Positions 40,642 to 48,909 of a stretch of DNA of 64,000 nucleotides are shown here, in pieces. This stretch comes from Curtobacterium sp. MCSS17_015 (GTDB lineage: Bacteria; Actinomycetota; Actinomycetes; Actinomycetales; Microbacteriaceae). Each line of letters starts with the position of its first letter. The stretch's first letter is position 1. The position numbers were made by a program, and so were the translations under genes. Location of the stretch: NCBI RefSeq assembly GCF_003234265.2, contig NZ_CP126256.1, forward strand, positions 2,604,001 to 2,668,000, read 5' to 3'. A model generated the notes under the pieces. That model was not told the origin of the DNA. It was given only the letters and a program-made list of their open reading frames with translations, and did not search any database.

Positions 40642-42273
40642 GTGACCACGGACCTGGCCGACCTGCCGAAGACCGCGCCGGACGTGCCCCGTGGCTCGCG
40701 GCTCGACGACTGGTGGGGCCGCGTGGTCGCCGTCGGGTGGCGGGTCGCCGCCTGGCGGTGGGGCGGTCCGATCGCGGTCACCGTGCTCGCGGCGCTGCTC
40801 CGGCTGGTCGACCTCGGGCGTCCGCACTCGCTGGTGTTCGACGAGACCTACTACGTCAAGGACAGCTGGTCGCTCGTGCACCTCGGGTACGAGGGCACCT
40901 GGCCGGCGAACCCGAGTGACGACGGCGCACCGACGACCGACGACCGGTTCGCGAGCGGGCAGACCGACATCTACTCACGGGCAGCGGAGTTCATCGCGCA
41001 CCCGCCGCTCGGGAAGTACCTGATCGGCCTGGGGATGCTCCTCTTCGGCCCCGACGATGCCTTCGGCTGGCGCTTCACGGTCGCGGCCCTCGGCATCGCG
41101 ACCGTGTTCCTCACGGCGGTGATCGCGCGCTCACTGTTCCGTTCGACGCTCATCGGCACGCTCGCCGGCGGGTTCCTGGCGGTGGACGGACAGGCGATCG
41201 TGATGTCGCGGGTGTCGTTGCTCGACGGCATCGTCACGTTCTTCGTCGTGCTCGGCTTCGGAGCGCTGCTGCTCGACCGGCGGTGGTCCGCCCGGAGACT
41301 CGACCGGTGGATCGACCGGAGGGCCGCGGCCGGGCGGGCGACGCTCTGGGGGCCCGCACTCTGGTGGCGGCCGTGGCTCGTCGCGATGGGCGTCGCGCTC
41401 GGACTCGCGTCGGCGACGAAGTGGTCCGGGATGTACTTCCTGGCGTTCTTCGCGGTGTACTCGGTGCTCAGCGACATGATGCTGCGACGACGAGCGGGCG
41501 TGGCGTTCTGGTCGTCGAGTGCCGTGCTGCAGCAGGCTCCGGTCACCTTCCTGCTCACCGTCCCCGTCGCCGCGGTCACCTACCTGGCCTCGTGGACCGG
41601 GTGGTTCGTGACGAAGGGCGGCTGGGACCGCGACTGGATCGGCAGCGGCGGACAACGCTGGACGGGGGTGCTCGCCTGGGTGCCGGACAGCCTGCAGAAC
41701 TGGTGGCATTACCAGTCCGAGATCTACACCTTCAACATCGGCCTGCACACCCCGCACTCCTACCAGGCGAACCCGCTGCTCTGGCTCCTCATGCAGCGCC
41801 CGACGTCGATGTACTACGAGGGCACGAACGCCGGCCAGGACGGCTGCGCGTTCGACCGGTGCGGAGCGGCCGTCACCGGCATCGCGAACCCGTTCGTCTG
41901 GTACGCGTCGGTCATCGCGGCCGTGGTGCTGCTGGTGCTGTTCGTCACGCGGCGGCGCTGGGAGTACGGCCTGGTCCTCATCGGCATCGGCGCCGGGTAC
42001 CTGCCGTGGCTGATGTACCTGGACCGGACGGTGTTCCAGTTCTACACGATCGCCTTCGAGCCGTTCCTCGTCATGGCGCTGGCGGCGGTGATCGGGCACC
42101 TGATCGGGTCACGGGATGTTCCACGGCCACGTCGGACACGTGCGCTGGTGTGGCTCGGCGTGTACCTGCTGGTCGTGGTGCTCGCCTCGGCGTACTGGTA
42201 CCCGATGTGGACGGCGATGCAGACGTCGTGGGACTTCATCCGGTCGCACTACTGGCTGCCGAGCTGGTTGTAG
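40642..42273 (+). CDS. pmt: Protein O-mannosyltransferase (PMT family)
   Basis: A 543-aa polytopic GT39 enzyme with about eleven membrane helices. The catalytic acidic motif is FDETYYVKDSW in the first external loop, and FIAHPPLGKYLIGLG, SATKWSGMYFLAFF and a large loop with YTFNIGLHTPHSYQ complete the signature. It transfers mannose from polyprenyl-phosphate-mannose to Ser/Thr of exported proteins, coupled to Sec translocation in actinobacteria. TAGGAT lies 7 nt ahead of the GTG (leaderless); the ATG nine bases upstream overlaps the -10 box. Confidence 0.93.
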   Translation: MTTDLADLPKTAPDVPRGSRLDDWWGRVVAVGWRVAAWRWGGPIAVTVLAALLRLVDLGRPHSLVFDETYYVKDSWSLVHLGYEGTWPANPSDDGAPTTDDRFASGQTDIYSRAAEFIAHPPLGKYLIGLGMLLFGPDDAFGWRFTVAALGIATVFLTAVIARSLFRSTLIGTLAGGFLAVDGQAIVMSRVSLLDGIVTFFVVLGFGALLLDRRWSARRLDRWIDRRAAAGRATLWGPALWWRPWLVAMGVALGLASATKWSGMYFLAFFAVYSVLSDMMLRRRAGVAFWSSSAVLQQAPVTFLLTVPVAAVTYLASWTGWFVTKGGWDRDWIGSGGQRWTGVLAWVPDSLQNWWHYQSEIYTFNIGLHTPHSYQANPLLWLLMQRPTSMYYEGTNAGQDGCAFDRCGAAVTGIANPFVWYASVIAAVVLLVLFVTRRRWEYGLVLIGIGAGYLPWLMYLDRTVFQFYTIAFEPFLVMALAAVIGHLIGSRDVPRPRRTRALVWLGVYLLVVVLASAYWYPMWTAMQTSWDFIRSHYWLPSWL

Positions 42274-42286
42274 CGCGCCCGGTCGC

Positions 42287-42331
42287 CGGACGGGAGGCCC
42301 GTGGCGGTGCCGTCGACGGGCCTCCCGTCCG
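42287..42331. terminator. Perfect palindromic terminator between convergent pmt and tetR
   Basis: CGGACGGGAGGCCCGT (42287-42302) and ACGGGCCTCCCGTCCG (42316-42331) form a perfect 16-bp stem with a 13-nt loop. One of the clearest members of the repeat family. It separates pmt (ends 42273) from the regulator (ends 42374) and can work in both directions. Confidence 0.75.
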
Positions 42332-42373
42332 ACGGACCCCGGGAGGCGGCGGACGCCGCGTCGACCGGTCGGG

Positions 42374-43033
42374 TCAGCTCGACGGCTGCATCGCGCGCTC
42401 CAGCGCGTCACGGTCGAGCGGCTCGCCGACCATGTGGTCCGGTTCGGGCTGCGGGAGCACCCCGTCGACGAGGACCTGCGCGTACCGCTTCCAGGCGTCC
42501 GGGTCGTAGTCGCGCGTGGCGTCGGCCACGGTGCCGACCATCGCGGTGAGGATCGGCAGGTCGCGGTAGTCGAAGCCGGGTCGGACCACCCCGGCGTCCT
42601 TGGCCCGGCCGATGATCTGCGAGACCTGCTGCTCGAGTCGGTCGCGCTCCTGCACGATCGACGGCCGGGCCTTGCCGGCTCGCACGATCGCGTCGGCGAG
42701 CGCGCGGTCCCTGGCCCGGAACGAGAACACGCCCATCAGGTAGAGCCGGAGCGACTCGCGAGGGTCGATCTCTTCGGCAGCTCGGGCCGCCGCGGCGTTC
42801 ATCGCCTCGAACTTGGTCGCCAGCAGCGCCTCGATCAGGGAGTCCTTGTCGGCGAACCGTCGGTAGACGGTCCCGACGCCGACCCCGGCTTCGTGCGCGA
42901 TGTCGTTCAACGTGACGGACAGGCCGCGCTCGGCGAAGCACTTGCGCGCGGTCTGCAGGATCAGTTCGCGGTTGCGCGCTGCGTCGGCGCGCAGGGGCCG
43001 ATCGAGGTCGGCCGCGGATCCGGTGGTGCTCAC
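42374..43033 (-). CDS. TetR-family repressor of the adjacent exporter
   Basis: A 219-aa TetR-type protein. The HTH (SVTLNDIAHEAGVGVGTVYR, then RFADKDSLIEALL) spans residues 39-72, and an all-helical ligand domain follows. The GTG start lies 6 nt after TAGGTT (leaderless). It is divergent from the 14-TM exporter at 43196 across an intergenic region with two matching palindromes, the standard layout of an auto-regulated drug-efflux repressor. Ligand unknown. Confidence 0.9.
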   Translation of the reverse strand: MSTTGSAADLDRPLRADAARNRELILQTARKCFAERGLSVTLNDIAHEAGVGVGTVYRRFADKDSLIEALLATKFEAMNAAAARAAEEIDPRESLRLYLMGVFSFRARDRALADAIVRAGKARPSIVQERDRLEQQVSQIIGRAKDAGVVRPGFDYRDLPILTAMVGTVADATRDYDPDAWKRYAQVLVDGVLPQPEPDHMVGEPLDRDALERAMQPSS

Positions 43034-43063
43034 AGGACGAACCTAATTGAACTCTCTGGGAAC

Positions 43064-43086
43064 AAGCGGATGCGGGTCGTCCGTTT
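43064..43086. promoter_or_regulatory. Second, imperfect TetR operator
   Basis: AAGCGGATGC-GGG-TCGTCCGTTT has the same 10-3-10 layout as the perfect operator at 43104-43126, with the left half identical and the right half degenerate (7 of 10). It covers the place of the -35 element for the exporter promoter (-10 TACAGT at 43092-43097) and lies just upstream of the tetR promoter. The centres of the two operators are 40 bp apart. Confidence 0.65.
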
Positions 43087-43103
43087 TGGGCTACAGTGAC
43101 CAC

Positions 43104-43126
43104 AAGCGGATGCCCGGCATCCGCTT
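43104..43126. promoter_or_regulatory. Perfect TetR operator downstream of the exporter promoter
   Basis: AAGCGGATGC-CCG-GCATCCGCTT is a perfect 23-bp inverted repeat starting about 7 nt after the exporter -10 box TACAGT (43092-43097), that is, over the transcription start. A repressor bound here would block initiation. Confidence 0.78.
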
Positions 43127-43195
43127 CACTCTCCTCCGGGACGCCCGACGGCGCGCGCCCCTCCTCCCCTTCCATCCTTCGAGAAGGAGACTGTC

Positions 43196-44737
43196 GTGAC
43201 GGCAGAACAGACCGCGCCCGCTCCCACAGGGACGACGCCGACGACCGCGGGCACCACCCCGGCCCGCACCGACCACCGGTGGATCGCCCTCGCGGTCATC
43301 GCGCTCGCCCAGCTCATGGTCGTCCTCGACGCCACCATCGTGAACATCGCGCTGCCCTCCGCGCAGCAGGACCTCGGGTTCGCCACCGACCAGCGCCAGT
43401 GGATCGTGACCGCGTACTCGCTCGCGTTCGGTTCGCTCCTGCTCCTCGGTGGCCGACTCGGTGACCTCTTCGGCCGGAAGAACACCTTCATCATCGGCCT
43501 GGTCGGGTTCGCCGTGGCCTCCGTGCTCGGCGGGCTCGCCGACTCGTTCGGGCTGCTCGTCGCCGCTCGCGCGCTGCAGGGTGTCTTCGGCGCGCTGCTC
43601 GCCCCGTCCGCCCTCGGCATGCTGACCACGACATTCCGCGACCCCAAGGAGCGCGGGCGCGCGTTCGGCATCTTCGGCTCCATCGCCGGTTCGGGCGCGG
43701 CCATCGGCCTCCTGCTCGGCGGTGTCCTCACCGAGTACGCCTCGTGGCGCTGGTGCCTCTACGTCAACGTCGTGTTCGCCGTCCTCGGCGTGATCGGCGC
43801 GCTCGTGTTCATGGCGAAGCCGCCGAAGGTCGAGCGTCCGCGCATCGACGTCGCGGGCGTCGTCACCATCACCGCGGGCCTGGTCGGCGTCGTCTACGGC
43901 TTCTCCAACGCGGAGACCAACGGCTGGGACGCTCCGCTGACGATCGGCATGCTGGCCGGTGGCGTCCTGCTCATCGCGGCGTTCGTCGTCATCGAGACCC
44001 GGGTCGCGCACCCGTTGCTCCCGCTCCGCGTGGTCCTCGACCGTGACCGCGGCGGGTCCTTCATCGCGATCGGCCTCGTCGCGATCGGCATGTTCGGCAT
44101 CTTCCTGTTCCTGACCTACTACCTCGAGCAGACCCTCGGGTTCTCGGCCCTGCAGACCGGGCTGGCCTTCCTGCCGATGCCGCTGTCGATCATGCTGTCG
44201 GCGACGCAGATCGGCGGTCGACTCCTCCCCCGCGTCGGCCCGAAGGTGCTCATCTTCGCCGGGGCGCTCGTCGCCGCGACCGGGCTCCTGCTGCTCCTGC
44301 GCACGGACCTCGACAGCTCCTACGCGGGAACCGTCCTGCCGGCGCTCATCGTCATCGGGCTCGGCATGGGCACGATCTTCTCGTCGGCGATGAACACCGC
44401 GACGACCGGGGTCGCCCGCGCCGACGCCGGCGTGGCATCGGCGACGGTCAACACCATGCAGCAGATCGGCGGCTCGATCGGCACGGCGCTCCTCTCCACG
44501 ATCTTCGCGAACGTGGTGGAGAACAGCCTCTCCGGCCTCGCAGCGGCACCGACGGAGCTGCAGCAGGCACAGGCCACGCTCGACGGCTACCACGCGGCCT
44601 TCGCCATCTCGGCCGGCGTGCTCCTGCTGGTGGCGATCGCGAGCGGGCTGCTCATCAACCGACAGTCCGTCCGGATCGCCCGCCTGCAGCAGGCCGGGTC
44701 CGGCACGACGGGGAGCATCCCGACCGCCGCGCACTGA
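43196..44737 (+). CDS. Drug exporter, MFS DHA2 family (14 TM)
   Basis: A 513-aa major-facilitator protein with about 14 helices. Motif A is GRLGDLFGRKNTF, motif C SIAGSGAAIGLLLGGVL, and MVVLDATIVNIALPSAQQDL is the EmrB/QacA-type motif D1. It pumps drugs or dyes out using protons. GTG start with AAGGAG ahead; unlike many neighbours the mRNA has a leader of about 90 nt that includes the operator. Controlled by the divergent TetR. Substrate unknown. Confidence 0.9.
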   Translation: MTAEQTAPAPTGTTPTTAGTTPARTDHRWIALAVIALAQLMVVLDATIVNIALPSAQQDLGFATDQRQWIVTAYSLAFGSLLLLGGRLGDLFGRKNTFIIGLVGFAVASVLGGLADSFGLLVAARALQGVFGALLAPSALGMLTTTFRDPKERGRAFGIFGSIAGSGAAIGLLLGGVLTEYASWRWCLYVNVVFAVLGVIGALVFMAKPPKVERPRIDVAGVVTITAGLVGVVYGFSNAETNGWDAPLTIGMLAGGVLLIAAFVVIETRVAHPLLPLRVVLDRDRGGSFIAIGLVAIGMFGIFLFLTYYLEQTLGFSALQTGLAFLPMPLSIMLSATQIGGRLLPRVGPKVLIFAGALVAATGLLLLLRTDLDSSYAGTVLPALIVIGLGMGTIFSSAMNTATTGVARADAGVASATVNTMQQIGGSIGTALLSTIFANVVENSLSGLAAAPTELQQAQATLDGYHAAFAISAGVLLLVAIASGLLINRQSVRIARLQQAGSGTTGSIPTAAH

Positions 44738-44774
44738 GCCACGGCGCGGGGTCGCTCCCGCACGGACGACACCA

Positions 44775-44822
44775 CGGAACGGACACGGTACCGCGCATCT
44801 GCGCGGTGCCGTGTCCGTTCCG
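44775..44822. terminator. Long hairpin after the exporter
   Basis: CGGAACGGACACGGTACCGCGC (44775-44796) pairs with 44801-44822 across a 4-nt loop ATCT; one pair is a G-U wobble. No T-run follows, as is common in this GC-rich genome. It ends the exporter transcript and lies 95 nt upstream of the next gene. Confidence 0.72.
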
Positions 44823-44917
44823 CGGTTCAGCGCTCCGTCGTGCCACATCGCGCAGCAGAAGTCGCCCTGTTGCCGAACCCCTGTCACTCGTCGGACGTCT
44901 CGATTACCGTGATCGGC

Positions 44918-45769
44918 ATGGCCCCCGTCCTGACCTCGCCGCTCGTGTCGACGCAGTGGCTCGCCGACCACCTCGGCGCGGACGACCTCCTGGTGCTCGA
45001 CGCCTCGGTGCACACGGACGGCATCGGACTGGGCATGTCGTGGCACTCCGCGCGGGACGCCCACGAACGACACGGGCACGTGCCGGGCGCCGTCTACGCC
45101 GACCTCATCGACGAGTTCTCCTCGCCGGAGACCGGTCTCCCCTTCACCCGCCCCGGCGTCGACCGGTTCGAGGCCGCAGCCCGCGCGCTCGGGGTGAGCC
45201 GGGCCTCCACGGTCGTGGTCTACGACGACGGCATCGGCGAGTGGTCGGCGCGGCTCTGGTGGATCTTCCGGTCCTTCGGGTTCCGGACGGTCGCGGTGCT
45301 CGACGGCGGCTTCGCGAAGTGGCGCGACGAGGGTCGCCCGGTCCGTGTCGGTGCCCTCTCCCGCGCCCCGCGTCGCGCGGCGGACGGGGACGCCTTCGTC
45401 GCGGGCGAGGAACTGCCGCTCTGGGCCGACCGGTCGCGCGTGCTGCGGGCCGTCGACGGGTCGGAGCCGGCGGCACTCGTGCTCGCCGCCGACCGGACCG
45501 TCCTCGGCGACGACCACCCGCCCGTCGTCCCCGGCAGCACGACCATCAGCGTCCGGGAACTCCTCGACGAGTCGAACGCGTTCCTGCGACACGCGGAGCT
45601 CGAACGAGCGCTCGCACCGGTCCTGACGGCGGACGAGGTCGTGACGTACTGCGGGGTCGGGAGCGCGTCGTGCGTGGACGCCCTCGCCCTGACGATGCTC
45701 GGTCACGAGAAGGTGCGCGTGTACGACGGGTCGCTGGCCGAGTGGTGGCAGGAGCCCATCGCCTCCTGA
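44918..45769 (+). CDS. Two-domain sulfurtransferase (rhodanese/3-MST-like)
   Basis: A 283-aa tandem rhodanese. The N-terminal domain (LVLDASVHTDGIGLG, then HVPGAVYADLIDEFSSPETG) lacks the catalytic Cys; the C-terminal domain has it in VVTYCGVGSASCVDAL. The Gly-Val-Gly-Ser-Ala-Ser loop is closer to mercaptopyruvate sulfurtransferases than to thiosulfate ones. It moves sulfane sulfur to an acceptor such as cyanide or a thiol. TACCGT lies 7 nt ahead of the ATG at 44918, which decides it over an in-frame ATG at 44840. Confidence 0.88.
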   Translation: MAPVLTSPLVSTQWLADHLGADDLLVLDASVHTDGIGLGMSWHSARDAHERHGHVPGAVYADLIDEFSSPETGLPFTRPGVDRFEAAARALGVSRASTVVVYDDGIGEWSARLWWIFRSFGFRTVAVLDGGFAKWRDEGRPVRVGALSRAPRRAADGDAFVAGEELPLWADRSRVLRAVDGSEPAALVLAADRTVLGDDHPPVVPGSTTISVRELLDESNAFLRHAELERALAPVLTADEVVTYCGVGSASCVDALALTMLGHEKVRVYDGSLAEWWQEPIAS

Positions 45770-45823
45770 CCGGGAGGTCCACACCGTCGGGGCAGCGGCG
45801 ACGGCCGGGCTAGCGTTGGCCCC

Positions 45824-46891
45824 ATGAGCAGCAGACGCGCCGTCGTCCTCGGTGGCACCGGCGGCATCGGGTCCCAGGTGGCCCGCGAACTCCTCGACGC
45901 CTCTGGCCGTGGTGGTGACGACTGGGCCGTCGAGGTCGTGTCGCGACACGGCGGTCCCGTCGCCGACGACCTGGTCGCGGCGGGAGCCATCGCCCGCTCC
46001 GGGGACCGACGGGACACCGCCCTGCTGCGCGAGCTCCTCCGGCCCGGCGCCGACCTGCTGGTCGACACCGTCGGGGTGACCCGCGACGACGCCCTCCAGC
46101 TCGCACCGTTCCTCGACGACGTCGGGTCGACGGTGTTCGTCTCGTCGAAGGCCGTCTACGTCGACGAGCAGGGACGGCACGCGAACTCCGTCGACAAGCC
46201 GGTGTTCGGCGGCGCGGTCACGGAACTCCAGCCCACGATCGCGCCCGGGGACGGGGACCCGACCTCGCGCGACGGGTACGCGGCGGCGAAGGTCGCGGCC
46301 GAACAGGTGCTCCTCGACCACGGTGCCCCGGTCACCGTCCTCCGCCCGTCGAAGGTGTACGGCGCGGGCATCGGCCGTCCGCGGGAGTGGTTCGTCGTCC
46401 GACGAGTGCTCGACGCGCGCGAGCGGATCCTGCTCGCCGACGAGGGGCGCGGCGTCGACCACACCACCGCCGCGTCGGGCATCGCCTCGCTGGTCCGATT
46501 GGTCGCGGACGCCCCCGATCGCCGGATCCTCAACGTCGCCGACGAGACCGCCCCGACCGTGCTGGACATCGTCCGCACCGTCGCGGGACACCTCGGGCAC
46601 ACCTTCGACGAGGTCCTGCTCGGCGAGGACGCGCCGGGCTTCGTCGGCCTCACACCCTGGTCCACCCCCTCCCCGTCCGTGCTCGACACGACCGCGGCGC
46701 GCACCCTGGGCTGGGTCCCGCCGCGGTTCGCGGACGCGGTCCTGACGGAGGTCGACTGGCTCGTCGAGACCGCGCACCGCACCCCGGTGGACGGGGACGT
46801 GCCGTGGGCGACCGACCCGTTCTGGGACCGGATGTTCGACTACGGGCCGGAGGACGCGGCGCTCGCGCTGCTGTCGCTGGGGCTCGGTTGA
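45824..46891 (+). CDS. NAD-dependent epimerase/dehydratase family protein
   Basis: A 355-aa extended SDR. The Rossmann motif VLGGTGGIGSQVAREL is at the N-terminus, VFVSSKAVYV is the SSxxVY-like strand, and DGYAAAKVAAEQVLLDH holds the YxxxK pair (with Ala between). VLRPSKVYGAGIGRPREWFV and the C-terminal VDWLVETAH are typical of nucleoside-diphosphate-sugar epimerase relatives. TAGCGT lies 7 nt ahead of the ATG (leaderless). Substrate unknown. Confidence 0.84.
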   Translation: MSSRRAVVLGGTGGIGSQVARELLDASGRGGDDWAVEVVSRHGGPVADDLVAAGAIARSGDRRDTALLRELLRPGADLLVDTVGVTRDDALQLAPFLDDVGSTVFVSSKAVYVDEQGRHANSVDKPVFGGAVTELQPTIAPGDGDPTSRDGYAAAKVAAEQVLLDHGAPVTVLRPSKVYGAGIGRPREWFVVRRVLDARERILLADEGRGVDHTTAASGIASLVRLVADAPDRRILNVADETAPTVLDIVRTVAGHLGHTFDEVLLGEDAPGFVGLTPWSTPSPSVLDTTAARTLGWVPPRFADAVLTEVDWLVETAHRTPVDGDVPWATDPFWDRMFDYGPEDAALALLSLGLG

Positions 46892-47029
46892 GCCGGATCG
46901 AGGTCGTCTGCGGCTCCGAGGACCCCTGCTGGACCGGCTGACGGGCGGTCCGCTGTGGAGGGGCGCTCGCTCTCCACAGAACTGCCTGGAGGCTCGCCCA
47001 CACAGGCCGCGCGGGGCACGCTGGGGTGC

Positions 47030-48874
47030 ATGAACGACAACCGGCTCGGGACCGCCGTCAGCCCCTACCTCCGCCAGCACGCCGCCAACCCGGTGGACTG
47101 GCGCGAGTGGGGAGCCGTGGCATTCGCAGAGGCGCGTGAGCGTGACGTGCCCGTCCTCGTGTCGATCGGCTACGCCACCTGCCACTGGTGCCACGTGATG
47201 GCGCGCGAGAGCTTCTCGGACCCCGAGGTCGGCGAGCTGCTGCGGCAGGACTTCGTCGCGGTGAAGGTCGACCGTGAAGAGCGCCCCGACGTCGATGCCA
47301 GTGCGATGGCCGCGGCAAGCGCCTTCACCGAACAGCTCGGCTGGCCGTTGACGGTGTTCATGACGCCGGACGCGCAGGTGTTCTACGCCGGCACCTACTA
47401 CCCGCCGCAGCCGGTCGGGCAGCACCCCTCCTTCCGCCAGGTCACGGCCGCGGTGCTCGACGCGTGGCGGAACCGCCGGGACGAGGTCGACGCGAACGCG
47501 ACTGCCATCGCGCGGGCGATCCGGCAGGGCGCAGAGGCGGACGCGGCCACCGCGCAGGCGGGGCTCCCCCACCAGGCCGGGTCGAGCCTCCCGTCCGTCG
47601 ACGCGATCCGTGGTGTGGTGAGCGACCTCGAGCGGGCCGAGGACACCGAGTACGGCGGCTTCGGCGGAGCGCCGAAGTTCCCGAACGCCCCGCTGCTGGA
47701 GTTCCTCGGAGACGCCGCCGCCGATGGGGTCGACGCGGCCGGCGGTCTCCTCGACCGCGCGCTCGGGGCCATCGCCGGGTCGGAGCTGACCGACGCGGAC
47801 GGCGGCGTCTTCCGGTACGCCACCCGTCGTGACTGGTCCGTCCCGCACTACGAGCGGATGCTCTACGACAACGCCGGCTTGCTCGCGGTCGCCGACCCGG
47901 TCCGCGCCCGCGGCGTCGCTGACTTCCTGCGCGACACGCTCCGACGGGCGGACGGCTCCTTCGTCGCGGCCCAGGACAGCGAGTCGACCATCGACGGGCG
48001 CCGGGTCGAGGGCGAGTGGTACCGCCTGCCGCTCGACGAACGCACGCGACTCGAGGCACCGCCGCTCGACGACCAGGTCCTGACCGGGTGGAACGGCCTG
48101 GCGATACGCGGGCTGGTGATCGCGGGCGCGCGGGCTGGAGACGACGAGATGATCGGCCTCGCTCGTGCCGCTGCCGACGCGGTCATCGCAGCACACCTCC
48201 GGGACGGACACGTCGCCGTCCGCTCGAGCTCGGCTGGCGGGACCTCGACGGCAGCGCCGACGCTGGAGGACCTCGGGCTGTTCGCCGAGGGGCTCCTCGA
48301 ACTCGCTCTCGGGACGGGCGAGCTGCGGTACGCCGTGATCGCCCGGACGCTGGTCGACGACGGGCTGTCCGGTGCACTCGAGGTCGACCCCGTCCTCGCG
48401 GCCGCGGGGACGGCGACCGGCGAGCAGCCGCAGACGGCGCTCCGGTCGGGAACGGTCGCCCTGGCGAGTGCAGCCGCACTCCTCGCCGCCCTGACCGGGG
48501 ACGACGACGGGCGATCGGCCGCGGAACGACTCGTCGCCGAACGCGCACGGACGGGAGTGGACCGTCCGCTCGGGCACGCCGACGCCCTCGGACTCGCGCT
48601 CGCCCTGCAGCGCCCCTCGCGAGAGGTCGTCCTCGTCGCCGACGACCGCGCGGTCCCCGACGTGGCTGCGATGCTGCACGCGGTGCGCTCCGCACGGCGC
48701 CCCGGCACGATCACCGCGGTGCTCACCCGGGCGCAAGCGGCGGCGTGGGCGGACGCCGGTTTCTCGCTGTTCGAGGGCCGGGACACCCAGGACGGGGTGA
48801 CGTACGTCTGCCACGACCGCGTGTGTGCGCTGCCCGCCCGGGACGCCGACGAGCTCGCCGCGCAGCTCGGCTGA
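47030..48874 (+). CDS. DUF255 thioredoxin-domain protein (YyaL-like)
   Basis: A 614-aa protein. The N-terminal thioredoxin-fold DUF255 domain (residues 1-165) starts [20 protein letters not shown] and has the active-site [14 protein letters not shown] and [13 protein letters not shown] six-hairpin (glycosidase-like) region follows ([41 protein letters not shown]). It is about 60-70 residues shorter than typical YyaL homologues, with the loss in the helical region. Role unclear in all bacteria. The ATG at 47030 is preferred because homology begins there. Confidence 0.88.
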   Translation: MNDNRLGTAVSPYLRQHAANPVDWREWGAVAFAEARERDVPVLVSIGYATCHWCHVMARESFSDPEVGELLRQDFVAVKVDREERPDVDASAMAAASAFTEQLGWPLTVFMTPDAQVFYAGTYYPPQPVGQHPSFRQVTAAVLDAWRNRRDEVDANATAIARAIRQGAEADAATAQAGLPHQAGSSLPSVDAIRGVVSDLERAEDTEYGGFGGAPKFPNAPLLEFLGDAAADGVDAAGGLLDRALGAIAGSELTDADGGVFRYATRRDWSVPHYERMLYDNAGLLAVADPVRARGVADFLRDTLRRADGSFVAAQDSESTIDGRRVEGEWYRLPLDERTRLEAPPLDDQVLTGWNGLAIRGLVIAGARAGDDEMIGLARAAADAVIAAHLRDGHVAVRSSSAGGTSTAAPTLEDLGLFAEGLLELALGTGELRYAVIARTLVDDGLSGALEVDPVLAAAGTATGEQPQTALRSGTVALASAAALLAALTGDDDGRSAAERLVAERARTGVDRPLGHADALGLALALQRPSREVVLVADDRAVPDVAAMLHAVRSARRPGTITAVLTRAQAAAWADAGFSLFEGRDTQDGVTYVCHDRVCALPARDADELAAQLG

Positions 48875-48909
48875 TGGAGGACGCGCCCGGGCGGTATCCT
48901 GGAATGCTC

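Noticed and set aside
43091..48814. A 1907-codon open frame on the minus strand
   Set aside because: It is antisense to the exporter, sulfurtransferase, epimerase and DUF255 genes, is rich in Arg/Gly/Asp/Pro and shows no domain. It is a GC-skew shadow.
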